Under the pieces are notes generated by a model. The model worked only from the letters and a program-made list of their open reading frames with translations, searched no databases and was not told the DNA's origin. A stretch of DNA of 64,000 nt from Bifidobacterium scardovii JCM 12489 = DSM 13734 (GTDB lineage: Bacteria; Actinomycetota; Actinomycetes; Actinomycetales; Bifidobacteriaceae): NCBI RefSeq assembly GCF_001042635.1, contig NZ_AP012331.1, positions 744,001-808,000 on the forward strand, read 5' to 3'. Shown piece after piece: positions 9,657 to 19,073 of this stretch (position 1 is its first letter; every line of letters starts with the position of its first letter). The position numbers and the translations under genes are program-made.

Positions 9657-10634
9657 ATGCAGTATCGTAACGTGGGCAAGTCGGGACTGAAGATCAGCGA
9701 GGTCGCTCTCGGCAGCTGGGTGACCGACCTCAAGGGCACGGCGGCCGAGGACGTCGCCAAGCAGACCGTGAAGCTCGCCTATGAGTCCGGCGTCAACTTC
9801 TTCGACTGCGCGGACGCCTACTCGGGCGGCGCGGCCGAACGCTTCCTCGGCGAGACCCTCAAGCAGTATCCGCGCAAGGAGCTGGTCATCTCCAGCAAGG
9901 TCTTCTTCGGCACTGGCCCCGGTGTGAACGACCACGGCCTGTCGCGCAAGCACATCTTCGAGAGCATCGACCAGACGCTGAAGAACATGCAGACCGACTA
10001 CATCGACCTGTACTACTGCCACCGCTTCGACGAGACCTGCGATCTGACCGAGACGCTGCGCGCGATGAGCGATCTGGTGGCGCAGGGCAAGGTGCTGTAC
10101 TACGGCGTGTCCGAGGAGTGGGGCAGCGCCCGCCTCGAGGAGGCGCAGAACATCATCGACCGCTACAACCTGTACCCGATCACCGTGGTCCAGCCGCAGT
10201 ACAACATGGTCGACCGCTACATCGAGCACGAGATCATGGGCACCTGCCGCAAGCACGGCATCGGCATCACCACCTTCTCGCCGCTGGCTCAGGGCCTGCT
10301 GACCGGCAAGTACCGCAAGGGCCAGCCGCTGCCGGCCGGCTCGCGCGCCACGTGGCAGGCCGACCACCAGATCAACGATCTGCTCACCGACGAGAACCTC
10401 GACAAGGTCGAGCGCCTGTCCAAGATCGCCGACGAGCTGGGCACCAACATGCCGATCCTCGCGATGGCGTGGATCCTGCAGCACCCGGAGATCAGCTGCG
10501 TGATCGCCGGCGCCAGCAAGCCCAGCCAGCTGGAGAACAACATGAAGGCCTCCGGCTTCGTGATCCCGGCCGACGCGATGGCGCAGATCGAGGAGATCCT
10601 CGGCTTCCACCGCTTCGAGCGACACGTCGGCTGA
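9657..10634 (+). CDS. Aldo/keto reductase (potassium-channel beta-subunit-like)
   Basis: 325 residues from ATG 9657, which has CAAGGATG before it; an upstream in-frame start is possible but lacks a ribosome site. The tetrad is Asp50, Tyr55, Lys81 and His122 (FFDCADAYSGG, ISSKVFFG, YYCHRFD). PQYNMVDRYIEHE and TFSPLAQGLLTGKY are typical of the AKR6/YghZ branch. It is an NADPH-dependent reductase of unknown substrate. Its own promoter region (9505-9656) separates it from the first AKR, and a terminator follows. Confidence 0.93.
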   Translation: MQYRNVGKSGLKISEVALGSWVTDLKGTAAEDVAKQTVKLAYESGVNFFDCADAYSGGAAERFLGETLKQYPRKELVISSKVFFGTGPGVNDHGLSRKHIFESIDQTLKNMQTDYIDLYYCHRFDETCDLTETLRAMSDLVAQGKVLYYGVSEEWGSARLEEAQNIIDRYNLYPITVVQPQYNMVDRYIEHEIMGTCRKHGIGITTFSPLAQGLLTGKYRKGQPLPAGSRATWQADHQINDLLTDENLDKVERLSKIADELGTNMPILAMAWILQHPEISCVIAGASKPSQLENNMKASGFVIPADAMAQIEEILGFHRFERHVG

Positions 10635-10653
10635 TCGCCGTCGCCGACGCATG

Positions 10654-10688
10654 CGGTCCGGGTCCCGTTCGCGGGGCCCGGGCCGTTT
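10654..10688 (+). terminator. Terminator-like hairpin after the second AKR gene
   Basis: The stem ggtccgggtccc / ggggcccgggcc with G.U pairs and loop gttcgc is followed by gtttcc. It starts 20 bp past the stop. Confidence 0.6.
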
Positions 10689-10741
10689 CCGTATTCGGCG
10701 CGGGGTCTTGCGGCCCCGGTGATCCTTCTCGCCCAGAAGGG

Positions 10742-10917
10742 GTCATGCCCCCGCTGGCGCGGCTGTCGGAACGCGATGCGGACCATGTGCTACCGCGGCA
10801 CGTCATGCCCCCGCTGGCGGGGGCTGGCTCGCGAAGCGAGACTGGGGGTGGTTCGAAGGTGGCAGCATCGACCACCCTCAGTCGGCTGCGTCGACAGCCC
10901 CCGCCAGCGGGGGCATG
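10742..10917. repeat. Nested palindromic repeat (second repeat family)
   Basis: Perfect 23-bp terminal inverted repeats at 10804-10826 and 10895-10917 (ends catgcccccgctggcggggg) enclose ctggctcgcgaagcgagact on one side and a tcggctgcgtcgac hairpin on the other. An inner repeat gggggtggt / accaccctc lies between these. A partial duplicate of the outer end sits at 10743-10760. The interior palindrome is the same type as in the 'ggctcccctc' family, but the outer stem sequence is different. It lies between converging genes. Confidence 0.75.
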
Positions 10918-10951
10918 CCGGTACTTATCCAACCGTCGAGTACATCGCCGG

Positions 10952-12079
10952 TCAGCAGCGTTCGTATGAGAAGCGGCGGATCGCGTCGAGTGCCTGCTGG
11001 CTCTCGTCGAGCCATGTCATGCCGATCGGGTATACGTGGCCGAGCGACTCGTGGCGCCCGACCTTGCGGTCGTTCAGTTCGAAATCGGCGCCCTTGCGCG
11101 ACAGCGCGGTGGCGAGGGCCAGCGCGTCCGCTTCGAGGAAATCGTCGCTGGACGTGAGCAGGAACAGCGGCGGGAGGTCGACGTTGCCAACAATGCCCTC
11201 GGGCGTCAGATAGGTCGGGTCGGCGGCGTCCAGCCCGGCGAAGAATTCGGCGCCGAGCATGCGTTCCAGCATCGCGCGCTTGCCGGAATCGTACCCCAGC
11301 CCGTCGGCTCCGGCCCTGGCCGGCGAGGCGAGCGAATAGACGCCGCACACCAGCGCGCCGCCGGAGAACCTCAGTCCCGATGGCTTCTCGACGCCGAACG
11401 CGCGGGCCGCCTCGGCGCTGTTCTCGATGGCCAGCGTCAGCAGTGCCAGCGCGCCGCCGGCCGAGTCGCCGGTGACGAACACGGCGTTCGGGTCAACCGG
11501 ATAGTCCGCGAGATTGGCGCGGATCCAGCGCAGTGCGGCCTGTACGTCCGCCAGCTGGCCCTTGAGGTCGGTCTGCGGGGCCGGGCGGTAGTTCAGCGAG
11601 AAGACCGCGAAGCCCCGTGCCGCCAGATGCGTGTTGAAGTTGCGGTTGAGCTCCTTGTACCCATAGGTGAACCCGCCGCCGTGGATGTCGATGTACACGG
11701 GCAGGGTGTGGCCGCCGCGCACCGTGGCGTCGTGCGGCAGATAGACGTCGAGCAGGTGCCCGCGCACTTGGCCGGCGGTGCGGTCGGTGCCGCCGTCGGG
11801 CAGGTAGTGCAGATCGCATATCGCGTCGACGGTGTCCGGGTCGTGCCAGAAGGCGCTGCGGGGCAGGTCGAAGGATGCGGTGTCGTATCGGTTGCGGCGG
11901 AAGCGTTCGGCCGTGCTCTCGGGCAGGCCGGCGAGATCGGCGTCGATTTCCGTCCACGTCTCGAAACGGCTGATGAGTTCGGGGTCATAGCGAACAGGGG
12001 ATTCGGGGACCCCGGCGCCGGCGTTGCCGCTGCCGCCGTCGGTCGTGCCGTGGATAGGTGTGGAGGTGATCGCCGCCAT
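10952..12079 (-). CDS. Alpha/beta-hydrolase esterase (HSL family)
   Basis: 375 residues from ATG 12079, preceded by GAAAGG; an upstream start would add 23 Arg-rich residues. The oxyanion-hole motif is HGGGFTYG and the nucleophile elbow GDSAGG. The C-terminal part has SSDDFLEAD and a His near GHESLGHVYP (supplying Asp and His). These are the hallmarks of hormone-sensitive-lipase-type carboxylesterases acting on short acyl or acetyl esters. No signal peptide is seen, so it is cytosolic. An ORF inferred role in de-acetylating imported sugars is possible but not shown. Confidence 0.85.
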   Translation of the reverse strand: MAAITSTPIHGTTDGGSGNAGAGVPESPVRYDPELISRFETWTEIDADLAGLPESTAERFRRNRYDTASFDLPRSAFWHDPDTVDAICDLHYLPDGGTDRTAGQVRGHLLDVYLPHDATVRGGHTLPVYIDIHGGGFTYGYKELNRNFNTHLAARGFAVFSLNYRPAPQTDLKGQLADVQAALRWIRANLADYPVDPNAVFVTGDSAGGALALLTLAIENSAEAARAFGVEKPSGLRFSGGALVCGVYSLASPARAGADGLGYDSGKRAMLERMLGAEFFAGLDAADPTYLTPEGIVGNVDLPPLFLLTSSDDFLEADALALATALSRKGADFELNDRKVGRHESLGHVYPIGMTWLDESQQALDAIRRFSYERC

Positions 12080-12204
12080 CGCGCGCCGCCTTTCGTGTCG
12101 CTCCGGATGCTTCCGCCGGGCCGTCGTCGCGCCGGACGGGAACCGCATCGCGGATTGGTGTGGATTGTGCCGTTGCCTTGCATTGTAGGCCGGAATGCCG
12201 CGAG

Positions 12205-12234
12205 AGGCCCGCTCCGACGCGTCGGGGCGGGCCT
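12205..12234 (-). terminator. Terminator-like hairpin of the glucokinase gene
   Basis: The arms aggcccgctccgacg / cgtcggggcgggcct form a long stem with G.U pairs and lie between the divergently placed esterase start and the glk stop. No T-run follows. Confidence 0.5.
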
Positions 12235-12279
12235 TCCTGGCATGTGCGGGAGAGCGGGATGCCCGCCCGCGTTGGAGGG

Positions 12280-13227
12280 TCAGCGCAGGGCGAGGTTCGC
12301 GGCGCCGATCAGGCCGGCGTCCTGCCCCGCGGTCGCGGCGACGATCTTGGCGTGGCCGCGGTAGGCGCTGCCCTCGAGGAAGCGCGCGTAGTTGTAGCGG
12401 GCCGGCTCAAGCAGGATGTCGCCGACGGCCACCACGCCGCCGCCGATCACGAACACGTCCGGGTCGAGCACGGCGGCGGTCGCGGCCATCGTGCGGCCGA
12501 GCCATTCGCCGATCTTGCCGAAGGCGTACAGGCCGAGCACGTCGCCCTCCTGGGCGGCCTGGGAGACCATCGGGCCCTCCAGCTTGTTCACGTCGCCGTC
12601 GCACAGTTCCAGCAGGCGGGCGGCGTCCTGCGGGCGGCGGCGCACCGCCGACTTGGCGAAGTGCTCCAGCGCGCTGCCGGAGGTGTAGCGCTCGGCGCAG
12701 CCGCGCAGACCGCAGCCGCAGGTGTCGCCGTCCGGCACCATGGGCAGGTGGCCCAGCTCGGCGGCCATGCCGAAGGAGCCGCGGTACAGCTCGCCGTTGA
12801 TCACGATCGCGCCGCCGAGGCCCGTGCCGACGGTGAGCGCCACCATGTTGGACGTGCCCTGGCCGGCGCCGTGCACGAATTCGCCCCAGCCGGCGCAGTT
12901 CGCGTCATTCTCGACGATGACCGGCACGGCGTTGCCGATGAGCTCGCCGATGTGCTCGGACAGGTTGTAGTTGATCCAGGCGGGGATGTTCGCGGAGAAG
13001 GTCAGAGTCTTGCGGTCCGCGCTGACGTTGCCCGCCGCGGAGATGCCGATCGCCTCGATGCCGGGATGCGCCTTGGCGGCCTCCTGGTAGATCTCGGCGA
13101 TGTGGTTGTTGATCGCGTCGGCGTCCATCGGCGTGGGCACTCGCCAGCGCTGCACGATGGCATCGTTTGCATCGCACACGGCGGCGGCGATCTTGGTTCC
13201 TCCGATATCGATGGCAAGTGTGGACAT
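12280..13227 (-). CDS. glk: ROK family glucokinase
   Basis: 315 residues. The ATP phosphate-binding loop DIGGTK (residues 7-12) is present, as are NDANCAGWGE with the catalytic Asp, TVGTGLGGAIV, the substrate helix AELGHLPM and the zinc-binding signature CGCGLRGCAERY. It lacks an N-terminal helix-turn-helix, so it is a kinase rather than a repressor. It phosphorylates glucose or a related hexose at C6 in the cytosol. AAAGGAG precedes the ATG. Confidence 0.88.
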   Translation of the reverse strand: MSTLAIDIGGTKIAAAVCDANDAIVQRWRVPTPMDADAINNHIAEIYQEAAKAHPGIEAIGISAAGNVSADRKTLTFSANIPAWINYNLSEHIGELIGNAVPVIVENDANCAGWGEFVHGAGQGTSNMVALTVGTGLGGAIVINGELYRGSFGMAAELGHLPMVPDGDTCGCGLRGCAERYTSGSALEHFAKSAVRRRPQDAARLLELCDGDVNKLEGPMVSQAAQEGDVLGLYAFGKIGEWLGRTMAATAAVLDPDVFVIGGGVVAVGDILLEPARYNYARFLEGSAYRGHAKIVAATAGQDAGLIGAANLALR

Positions 13228-13275
13228 GATTCTCCTTTGATCATTGGGCTATGCCTATTGGATAACGAAATGATA

Positions 13276-13304
13276 ACTATAGCGTGAGACCTTGCGCCAC
13301 AAGC
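13276..13304 (-). promoter_or_regulatory. Candidate promoter of glk
   Basis: On the minus strand TATAGT lies ~50 bp upstream of the start codon. TTGTGG is 15 bp further up. Two direct gataac repeats flank the -10. A LacI-type palindrome gcaaacgattgc sits further up at 13387-13398. The rest of 13305-13532 holds nothing else recognised. Confidence 0.35.
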
Positions 13305-13532
13305 GTTTCATAACCTGTCGCATGTCGTGCACCGTTTGTTAGCGTTCACTGCGCGCGACACCCGGAAAATAACTACCATTTGGTAGGCAAACGATTGCAT
13401 CAGATGCGTCATCGCGAACTCTGCGTAGGTCTTCGGGGGATGAGGGAATCACGATGCGACACGCGGTGCGCGAATGTCTGCATGGCGCCGGCGCCGGCCG
13501 GCGGGCAAGCGAAAACGGTGAGGGAAGGCATC

Positions 13533-13637
13533 CGAATCAGCTTGATTCAGGCGTCTGTGGCAATGCTCCCCTCAGGCCGCTGCGCGGCCGGCTCCCCTCA
13601 TGGAGGGGAGCCGAAAATAATACGCGAATTAATGACG
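13533..13637. repeat. Truncated composite repeat element
   Basis: It contains the second half of the 97-bp inner module (gaatcagcttgattcag ... tcccctcaggccgc). This abuts the terminal stem ggctcccctc-atg-gaggggagcc and the outer end gaattaatgacg. The module is in the same orientation as in 45554-45821. It lies just downstream of the SMR gene and may terminate it. Confidence 0.65.
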
Positions 13638-13644
13638 TAGGGCG

Positions 13645-13977
13645 CTATGCGGTGTGCGTGCCCCACTGCATGACGATGATGCCGATGATCATGATGGCCA
13701 TGCCGAGGAACATCCTCCAGTTCAGCGGATCGTGGAACAGGAACCGCGCGGCGACCGCCGTCAGGATGATGCCGACGCATGACCACACGCCGTACGCCAG
13801 CGCGGTCGGCATGCCGCGCTCCAGCACCACCGACAGCAGATAGAAGCACACCACGTAGCCGATCACGACCGGGATCGCCCAGACCGGCTTGGAGAAGCCG
13901 GCCGACGCCCGCAGGGACAGCGTGGCGATGACCTCGCAGATGATCGTCGCAAACAGCAGCATCCATGTCACCGCCAT
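13645..13977 (-). CDS. Small multidrug resistance (SMR) efflux protein
   Basis: 110 residues and four transmembrane segments, the exact SMR size. The essential membrane-embedded glutamate is Glu15 in the first helix (ATIICEVIATLSLRAS). It also has Y..WS..G..LTA in helix 3-4 and MIIGIIVMQWG at the end. AAGGAGGG is 9 nt before ATG 13977, which argues against an upstream ATG eight codons earlier. It forms dimers exporting cationic compounds against protons. Whether it is of the EmrE or SugE (guanidinium) type is not clear. Confidence 0.9.
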   Translation of the reverse strand: MAVTWMLLFATIICEVIATLSLRASAGFSKPVWAIPVVIGYVVCFYLLSVVLERGMPTALAYGVWSCVGIILTAVAARFLFHDPLNWRMFLGMAIMIIGIIVMQWGTHTA

Positions 13978-14277
13978 CGAACCGCGCCCTCCTTGAGTCA
14001 TATCGCCACCCCTATGGTCGTAGCTGTGGGTCGTAGGTACCGGGTCGTAGGTACCGGATCAATGGTAGCGGTGCAGCGGGCCGTGCCGGAGCCGTGTCGC
14101 GCCGGCCGGGGTGAACAGTGCGGGTCGGTCCGGCGAAGACGGGGTGAATCGCGCCGGCCTCGCGAACGCCGGCTCGTTGCTTCGCGTTTCAGTATGTTGA
14201 CAGTTTCGGGGGCCGCGCCGCACGCTGATGTATCCTCCCTGAGTTGGATGCGCATCGGGTGCTGAGGAGGCTGACGA

Positions 14278-14840
14278 ATGATGGTTGCCGGACTGTCGGT
14301 GACGACGCTGCTGCTGATTCTGGTGGCCGGCGTCGGCGCGGGATTCGTTGGATACGCGGTCGGCGCGTCGTCGTTGGTGTCGTACCCCGCGCTGCTGGCG
14401 CTCGGCATACCGCCGGTGATGGCGAACGCGTCGAATGGGGCGCCGCCGTTCAGCCGGCCGTCACCCAGCCCATGGGCAGCGATCCGTGGTGGGTGTGGCT
14501 CGGCGTGTGCTTCGTGGCCGTGTACAGCGGGTATTTCGGCGCCGGCGCAGGCACCTGCGGCCTGGCCGTGCTGGATGCCGGCAAGGTCGGCCCGTTCCAC
14601 CAGATCAACGCGTTGAAGACGCTGATCGGCACCGGCGCGAACATCAGCGCGTCGGTGATCTTCATCATCCGCGGCGTGGTCGATTGGCCGGCCGCGATCA
14701 TGCTGTGCATCGGCTGCTTCATCGGCGGCTATATCGCGCCTCCGATCACCCGGCGCATCCCGGCGAACGTCATGCGCGCCGCCGCCGTGATCGCCGGCGT
14801 GATCCTCACGCTCGACCTGGCGATGAAGACCTATTGGTGA
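14278..14840 (+). pseudogene. Broken TauE/SafE-type membrane transporter
   Basis: The first ~50 codons (14278-14440) encode the start of a TauE/SafE protein (LLLILVAGVGAGFVGYAVGASSLVSYPALLALGIPPVMANASN). The frame then shifts, and the C-terminal half continues in another frame from about 14440 (WWVWLGVCFVAVYSGYFGAGAG ... HQINALKTLIGTGANISA) to the stop at 14840. Intact homologues are ~250 residues; only about 187 codons remain here, so both a frameshift and an internal deletion are implied. The start has TGAGGAGG nearby. It overlaps by 10 bp the end of the EamA gene on the opposite strand. Confidence 0.75.
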
Positions 14841-15772
14841 TCCGGTCCGCCGGCGCGCGGCCGGCGGGGACGGCGCTCGAGCATGCGGCCGGACAGGCGG
14901 ATCTGCGAGCCGAGGATCGCCAGGAAGATCAGCGCGAAGCCGACGCCGGACGCGCCGCTGACGCGCTCGCCGTAGAACGCCACCGAGAACAGCAGTCCGA
15001 AGACGGTTTCCAGGCACATGATGAGCGAGGCCTGTGACGGCGGCGTGACCTTCAGCCCGAAATTCTGCATGATCTGCGCCATCATGGTCGCGCCGAAGAA
15101 CAGATAGACCAGGCAGGCCAGGATCGAGGGGCGCAGCCATGCCGCGGTCGGGGCCGGTTCGGTGAGGGCCGCGCCGATCAGGCAGCAGACGCCGGCCACC
15201 ATGAACTGCGCGAAGGTCAGCGCCACCGGATGGATGGTCTGGCCGAATTTGCCCAACCACACCAGATTGAAGGAGAAGACGAGCGCGCAGGTCAGCGTCA
15301 GCAGATCGCCGGTCCCGATGGAGAATCCGCCGAGCCCCGAGCTGAGCGACACGAATCCGACGCCGATCAGGCACAGCACGGCGGACAGCAGATTGCGCGG
15401 CGTCGGGCGCTGCTTGAGCAGGATCCACGACGTGAACGGCACGATCACGCAGTAGGCCGCGGTCAGGAAGGCGCTGCGGCCCGGCTCGATCATGGTCAGG
15501 CCGACCGTCTGGCTGACCATGGTGCCCCAGTAGGTCAGGCCGACGAGCAGCCCCGGCAGGATGATGGAACGGTTGAGATACGGCATGATCTGCTTGCGGA
15601 ACAGGATGAGCATGATCGCCGAGGCCGCGAGCAGCCGGAAGCACATCAGCCACTGCGGGGTGACGACGCTCATGGCGACCTTGGCGATCGGATAGCTGCC
15701 GCCCCAGAGCATCGCGCATCCCAGCAGCATCATCTTGCCGAGGGCGGGGGAGAGCGTGATCTTGCGCGTCAT
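14831..15772 (-). CDS. EamA/DMT family transporter
   Basis: 313 residues with ten hydrophobic segments in two EamA repeats: LLGCAMLWGGSYPIAKVAMSVV in the first and SFNLVWLGKFGQTIHPVALTFAQFMVAGVC in the second, ending with a basic tail. ATG 15772 has GGAAGGAG before it. It is probably a metabolite or amino-acid exporter; the substrate is not predictable. It diverges from the ROK regulator gene at 16061, but the two share only the intergenic region. Confidence 0.88.
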   Translation of the reverse strand: MTRKITLSPALGKMMLLGCAMLWGGSYPIAKVAMSVVTPQWLMCFRLLAASAIMLILFRKQIMPYLNRSIILPGLLVGLTYWGTMVSQTVGLTMIEPGRSAFLTAAYCVIVPFTSWILLKQRPTPRNLLSAVLCLIGVGFVSLSSGLGGFSIGTGDLLTLTCALVFSFNLVWLGKFGQTIHPVALTFAQFMVAGVCCLIGAALTEPAPTAAWLRPSILACLVYLFFGATMMAQIMQNFGLKVTPPSQASLIMCLETVFGLLFSVAFYGERVSGASGVGFALIFLAILGSQIRLSGRMLERRPRRPRAGGPDHQ

Positions 15773-16060
15773 CGCGGCATGCTCCTTCCATATCGTCGCG
15801 CCTGCATCGGGCGCGTCTGCGCCATTGCGCCCGCACGGCACGCGTTCAAGCCGAGAACAGCATAGTGCCCCGAACCCCGTTTTGTCATATCGGGCTGGCG
15901 CGTGCGGCGGTCCATCCGTCAGACGGCATGACCGTGCAAGCGCCGTTCCGCCGGGATTTTCGCTGAGCGGCCGGGGAATGCTTGCGGGATAAGTTATGGT
16001 AGAGGAAAATCGATGTGCCCGGCCGTGGCGGCGGGACCTACGAATAAGGGAGTGATTGCT

Positions 16061-17290
16061 ATGCCGGTGGCAAGAAGGATCAACCAGGATGATCTGCGCA
16101 ATCACAATCTGTCGGTGGTGCTCTCGTCGATGGCACGCTCCAAGCGGCCCATGAGCCGCGCGGCGCTCGCCAAGGAGACCGGCCTGACCAAGGCGACGCT
16201 GTCGCTGCTGAGCGACATCCTGCTGCGCAACGAGGTCATACGCCAGCTCAAGCCCACGTCGGATTCCTCGTTCGGCAGGCCCAGCACGCCGCTGGCGTTC
16301 GACTCGGGGCGGTGGGCCGGCGTCGGCATGCAGATCAACACCGACGGCTTCGGGTACACCGTGCTCGATCTGAACGGCACCATCGTGGACACGGCATGGC
16401 GGGAACGCACGATGGACGATGTCGACCCCGACGACGTCTTCGCCCAGCTGGACGAGCTGATGAGGCCGGTTGAGCGCAACCTGCAGCGTTACGGCTATAC
16501 GATCACGGGCGCCGAGCTGGCCCTTCCCGGGCTGGTGACCAATCACAACACGCTGCTGGTGGCGCGCAATCTCGGCTGGCGCGACATCGACCTGAACCGG
16601 TACGAGGTGTTCCGCAGGCTGGGCGCCGACGCCAACAACGAGGCCACGCTGGCGGCCATCGCGCAGATCCCCGGCTACGCCTCGCAGCGGCCGGAACGGG
16701 ATTGGCCGATCGACACCCTGGATTCGTTCGTCTATGTGTCCACCGACGTGGGCATCGGCGGCGCCTACGTGCGCGAGGGGCAGATCGTCAAGGGGGACCA
16801 CGGCTTCGCCGGCGAGATCGGCCATATCAGCGTCAATATGCGCGGGCCGCAGTGCCGTTGCGGGCGCCATGGATGCCTGGAGCTGTACGCCGGGCGGCGC
16901 GCGATGATGGTCGCGTCGGGCATCGCCGGCGAACGGGACGCCGCGCGCACCGACCTGCTGCCGAGGCTGCACGCGGCCTGGCGGGGAGGGGAGACCAAGG
17001 CCGTGTTCGCCGTGGAGAACGCGGTGGCGGCGCTGGCGAGCGCGCTGGCCTCCACGCTGAACGTCATCGACACCGAGAACATCGTGCTCGGCGGCCTGTG
17101 GAGCGAGTTCGGCGAGGACCTGCGCGGGAATCTCGAGCAGCGCGTCCAGTCGCAGATACTGGCCCGGGACTCGGTGAAGGTGCGGCTGATGTTCCCGCCG
17201 GTCACCGATCATCCCGCGATGTACGGCGCCGCCGTGATGGGTCTGGACCGGCTGTTCCGCGATCCGCTGTCGTTCATGACCGTCGAATAG
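16061..17290 (+). CDS. xylR: ROK family transcriptional repressor (XylR-like)
   Basis: 409 residues from ATG 16061 (AAGGGAG upstream). Residues ~10-75 form a winged helix (SRAALAKETGLTKATLSLLSDILLRNEVIRQL, then a FGRPSTPL wing). The ROK domain follows, with FVYVSTDVGIGGAYVREG, GEIGHISVN and the zinc motif CRCGRHGC. ROK repressors with this layout bind sugars and release DNA. Directly upstream of xylA, it is the likely xylose repressor. Its likely operators are the AGTT-N9-AACT palindromes ahead of xylA and xylB. Confidence 0.85.
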   Translation: MPVARRINQDDLRNHNLSVVLSSMARSKRPMSRAALAKETGLTKATLSLLSDILLRNEVIRQLKPTSDSSFGRPSTPLAFDSGRWAGVGMQINTDGFGYTVLDLNGTIVDTAWRERTMDDVDPDDVFAQLDELMRPVERNLQRYGYTITGAELALPGLVTNHNTLLVARNLGWRDIDLNRYEVFRRLGADANNEATLAAIAQIPGYASQRPERDWPIDTLDSFVYVSTDVGIGGAYVREGQIVKGDHGFAGEIGHISVNMRGPQCRCGRHGCLELYAGRRAMMVASGIAGERDAARTDLLPRLHAAWRGGETKAVFAVENAVAALASALASTLNVIDTENIVLGGLWSEFGEDLRGNLEQRVQSQILARDSVKVRLMFPPVTDHPAMYGAAVMGLDRLFRDPLSFMTVE

Positions 17291-17371
17291 GGTTGGTTCC
17301 GTCCGGGGCGCCGCGAACGCCCGAATCGGGACGATGCGCACGTTCCCCCTTCATGGAGAGGGCGGGCATGC

Positions 17372-17427
17372 ACGGCATTTATGAGTTAGATCATAGAACG
17401 GCATTTATGAGTTAGATCATAGAACTA
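17372..17427. promoter_or_regulatory. Tandem operator: two perfect 26-bp direct repeats ahead of xylA
   Basis: The unit acggcatttatgagttagat... is repeated exactly (17372-17397 and 17398-17423). Each copy holds AGTT-AGATCATAG-AAC; the second is a full AGTT-N9-AACT palindrome (17410-17426). The same palindrome occurs at 24534-24554 before xylB. It is most likely the binding site of the adjacent ROK repressor. The binding protein is inferred. Confidence 0.6.
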
Positions 17428-17533
17428 TGTGTCGGTTGCGGGATTTGAAAACAGCGGTGCCAATGCGTTGAAGCGCATGCTGCGCAAGAGATGGTTTCCT
17501 TGGAATTCCAGGCGACACGCTCATATATCCTTT

Positions 17534-17576
17534 AAAGTTAAGTGATTTGACAAACAAAGTTAAACGGTCGTATATT
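17534..17576 (+). promoter_or_regulatory. xylA promoter
   Basis: A consensus -35 TTGACA (17547-17552) and -10 TATATT (17571-17576) are separated by 18 bp. Two aaagttaa direct repeats (17534-17541 and 17556-17563, 22 bp apart) flank or overlap the -35 and spacer. That pattern suggests a second regulator or a further repressor site. Confidence 0.75.
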
Positions 17577-17667
17577 ATATGTGTAAGCCAAATCCGCTTC
17601 CGGAACGCGCGGCAGCGCGGGACATGCGGAAGCGGGACAGACAACGAAGTTACATGAGGAGATTCTT

Positions 17668-19011
17668 ATGGGTCTGTGGGATATCGACAAGATCGAGTAC
17701 GTCGGCCGCGCGAAGGGGCCTCAGGAGAGCCTGGCGTTCCACTATTACGATGCCGACCGCGTCGTCGCCGGCAAGAAGATGAAGGATTGGCTGCGCTTCG
17801 GCGTCGCTTGGTGGCACACCTTCAACCAGGAGCTCGTCGATCCGTTCGGCACCGGCACCGCGCAGCGCCCGTACTACAAGTACACCGATCCGATGGATCA
17901 GGCCCTGGCCAAGGTCGACTACGCCTTCGAGCTGTTCCAGAAGCTCGGCGTCGAGTACTTCTGCTTCCATGACCGCGACATCGCCCCCGAGGGTGACACC
18001 CTGCGCGAGACCAACGCGAACCTCGACAAGGTCGTCGACAAGATCGACGAGAACATGAAGGTCACCGGCGTCAAGCTGCTGTGGAACACCTCCTCCCTGT
18101 TCACCAACCCGCGCTTCGTCTCCGGCGCCGCGACCTCGCCGTTCGCCGACGTCTACGCCTACGCCGGCGGCCAGCTCAAGAAGAGCCTGGAGATCGGCAA
18201 GCGCCTTGGCGCCGAGAACTACGTGTTCTGGGGCGGCCGCGAGGGCTATGAGAACCTGTGGAACACGCAGATGAAGCGCGAGCAGGACCATATCGCCAAG
18301 TTCTTCCACATGTGCGCGGATTACGCCAAGGAAATCGGCATGGACGCCCAGTTCCTGATCGAGCCGAAGCCGAAGGAGCCGACGCTGCATCAGTACGACT
18401 TCGACGCCGCGACCGCCATCGAATTCCTCAAGACCTACGACCTGACCGACGTCTTCAAGCTGAACCTCGAGGGCAACCACGCCAACCTGGCCGGCCACAC
18501 CTACCAGCACGAGATCCGCGTGGCCCGCGAGGCCGGGTTCCTGGGCTCCCTCGACGCCAACCAGGGCGACAAGCTCATCGGCTGGGACATGGACGAGTTC
18601 CCGACCGACCTGTACGAGACCGTCGCCGTCATGTGGGAGGTGCTCGCCGCGGGTTCGATCGGCCCCCACGGCGGCCTGAACTTCGACGCCAAGCCGCGCC
18701 GCACCTCCTTCACGCCGGAGGATCTGTTCCGCTCGCACATCGCGGGCATGGACGCCTACGCGGCCGGTCTGCTCGTCGCGGCCAAAATGCACGAGGACAA
18801 CTACATCGAGGATCTTCAGGCCGAGCGCTACAGCTCCTTCGACTCCGGCATCGGCGCGACCGTCGAGAACGGCACCGCCACGCTGGCGACCCTCGAGGCG
18901 TACGCGATCGACAAGCCGCAGTCAGAGCTGATCGCCGCCACCAAGTCCGATCACCTCGAGTCCGTCAAGGCCACGATCAACAACTACATCATCGACGTCC
19001 TGGCCGAGTAA
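17668..19011 (+). CDS. xylA: Xylose isomerase
   Basis: 447 residues, the size of class II xylose isomerases. Active-site His101 and Asp104 are seen in YFCFHDRD. Metal-binding regions are [19 protein letters not shown] and [12 protein letters not shown]...[10 protein letters not shown]. It converts D-xylose to D-xylulose in the cytosol; XylB then phosphorylates the product. The ATG follows GAGGAG. Strong codon bias (few rare codons) and a consensus promoter suggest high expression. Transcription ends at the perfect hairpin at 19032-19073. Confidence 0.98.
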   Translation: MGLWDIDKIEYVGRAKGPQESLAFHYYDADRVVAGKKMKDWLRFGVAWWHTFNQELVDPFGTGTAQRPYYKYTDPMDQALAKVDYAFELFQKLGVEYFCFHDRDIAPEGDTLRETNANLDKVVDKIDENMKVTGVKLLWNTSSLFTNPRFVSGAATSPFADVYAYAGGQLKKSLEIGKRLGAENYVFWGGREGYENLWNTQMKREQDHIAKFFHMCADYAKEIGMDAQFLIEPKPKEPTLHQYDFDAATAIEFLKTYDLTDVFKLNLEGNHANLAGHTYQHEIRVAREAGFLGSLDANQGDKLIGWDMDEFPTDLYETVAVMWEVLAAGSIGPHGGLNFDAKPRRTSFTPEDLFRSHIAGMDAYAAGLLVAAKMHEDNYIEDLQAERYSSFDSGIGATVENGTATLATLEAYAIDKPQSELIAATKSDHLESVKATINNYIIDVLAE

Positions 19012-19031
19012 GCGACCGTCCGTCTCCTTCC

Positions 19032-19073
19032 CGACGAACCCGCCCATGGCCCGCACCATGGGCGGGTTCGTCG
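19032..19073 (+). terminator. Terminator hairpin of xylA
   Basis: A perfect 18-bp stem (cgacgaacccgcccatgg and its complement) with a 6-nt loop starts 21 bp after the xylA stop and is followed by ttt. Confidence 0.75.

Noticed and set aside
8121..10652. Very long minus-strand frame over the two AKR genes
   Set aside because: It is the shadow of high-GC third positions: the two plus-strand reductases have full family motifs and this frame has none.
13387..13398. LacI-type operator gcaaacgattgc
   Set aside because: A single short palindrome 160 bp from glk with no LacI-family gene nearby; kept only as a remark in the glk promoter entry.
15773..17341. N-terminal extension of the EamA transporter across the ROK gene
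   Set aside because: The extension is antisense to a well-conserved ROK regulator. ATG 15772 has a good ribosome site and gives the normal transporter length.
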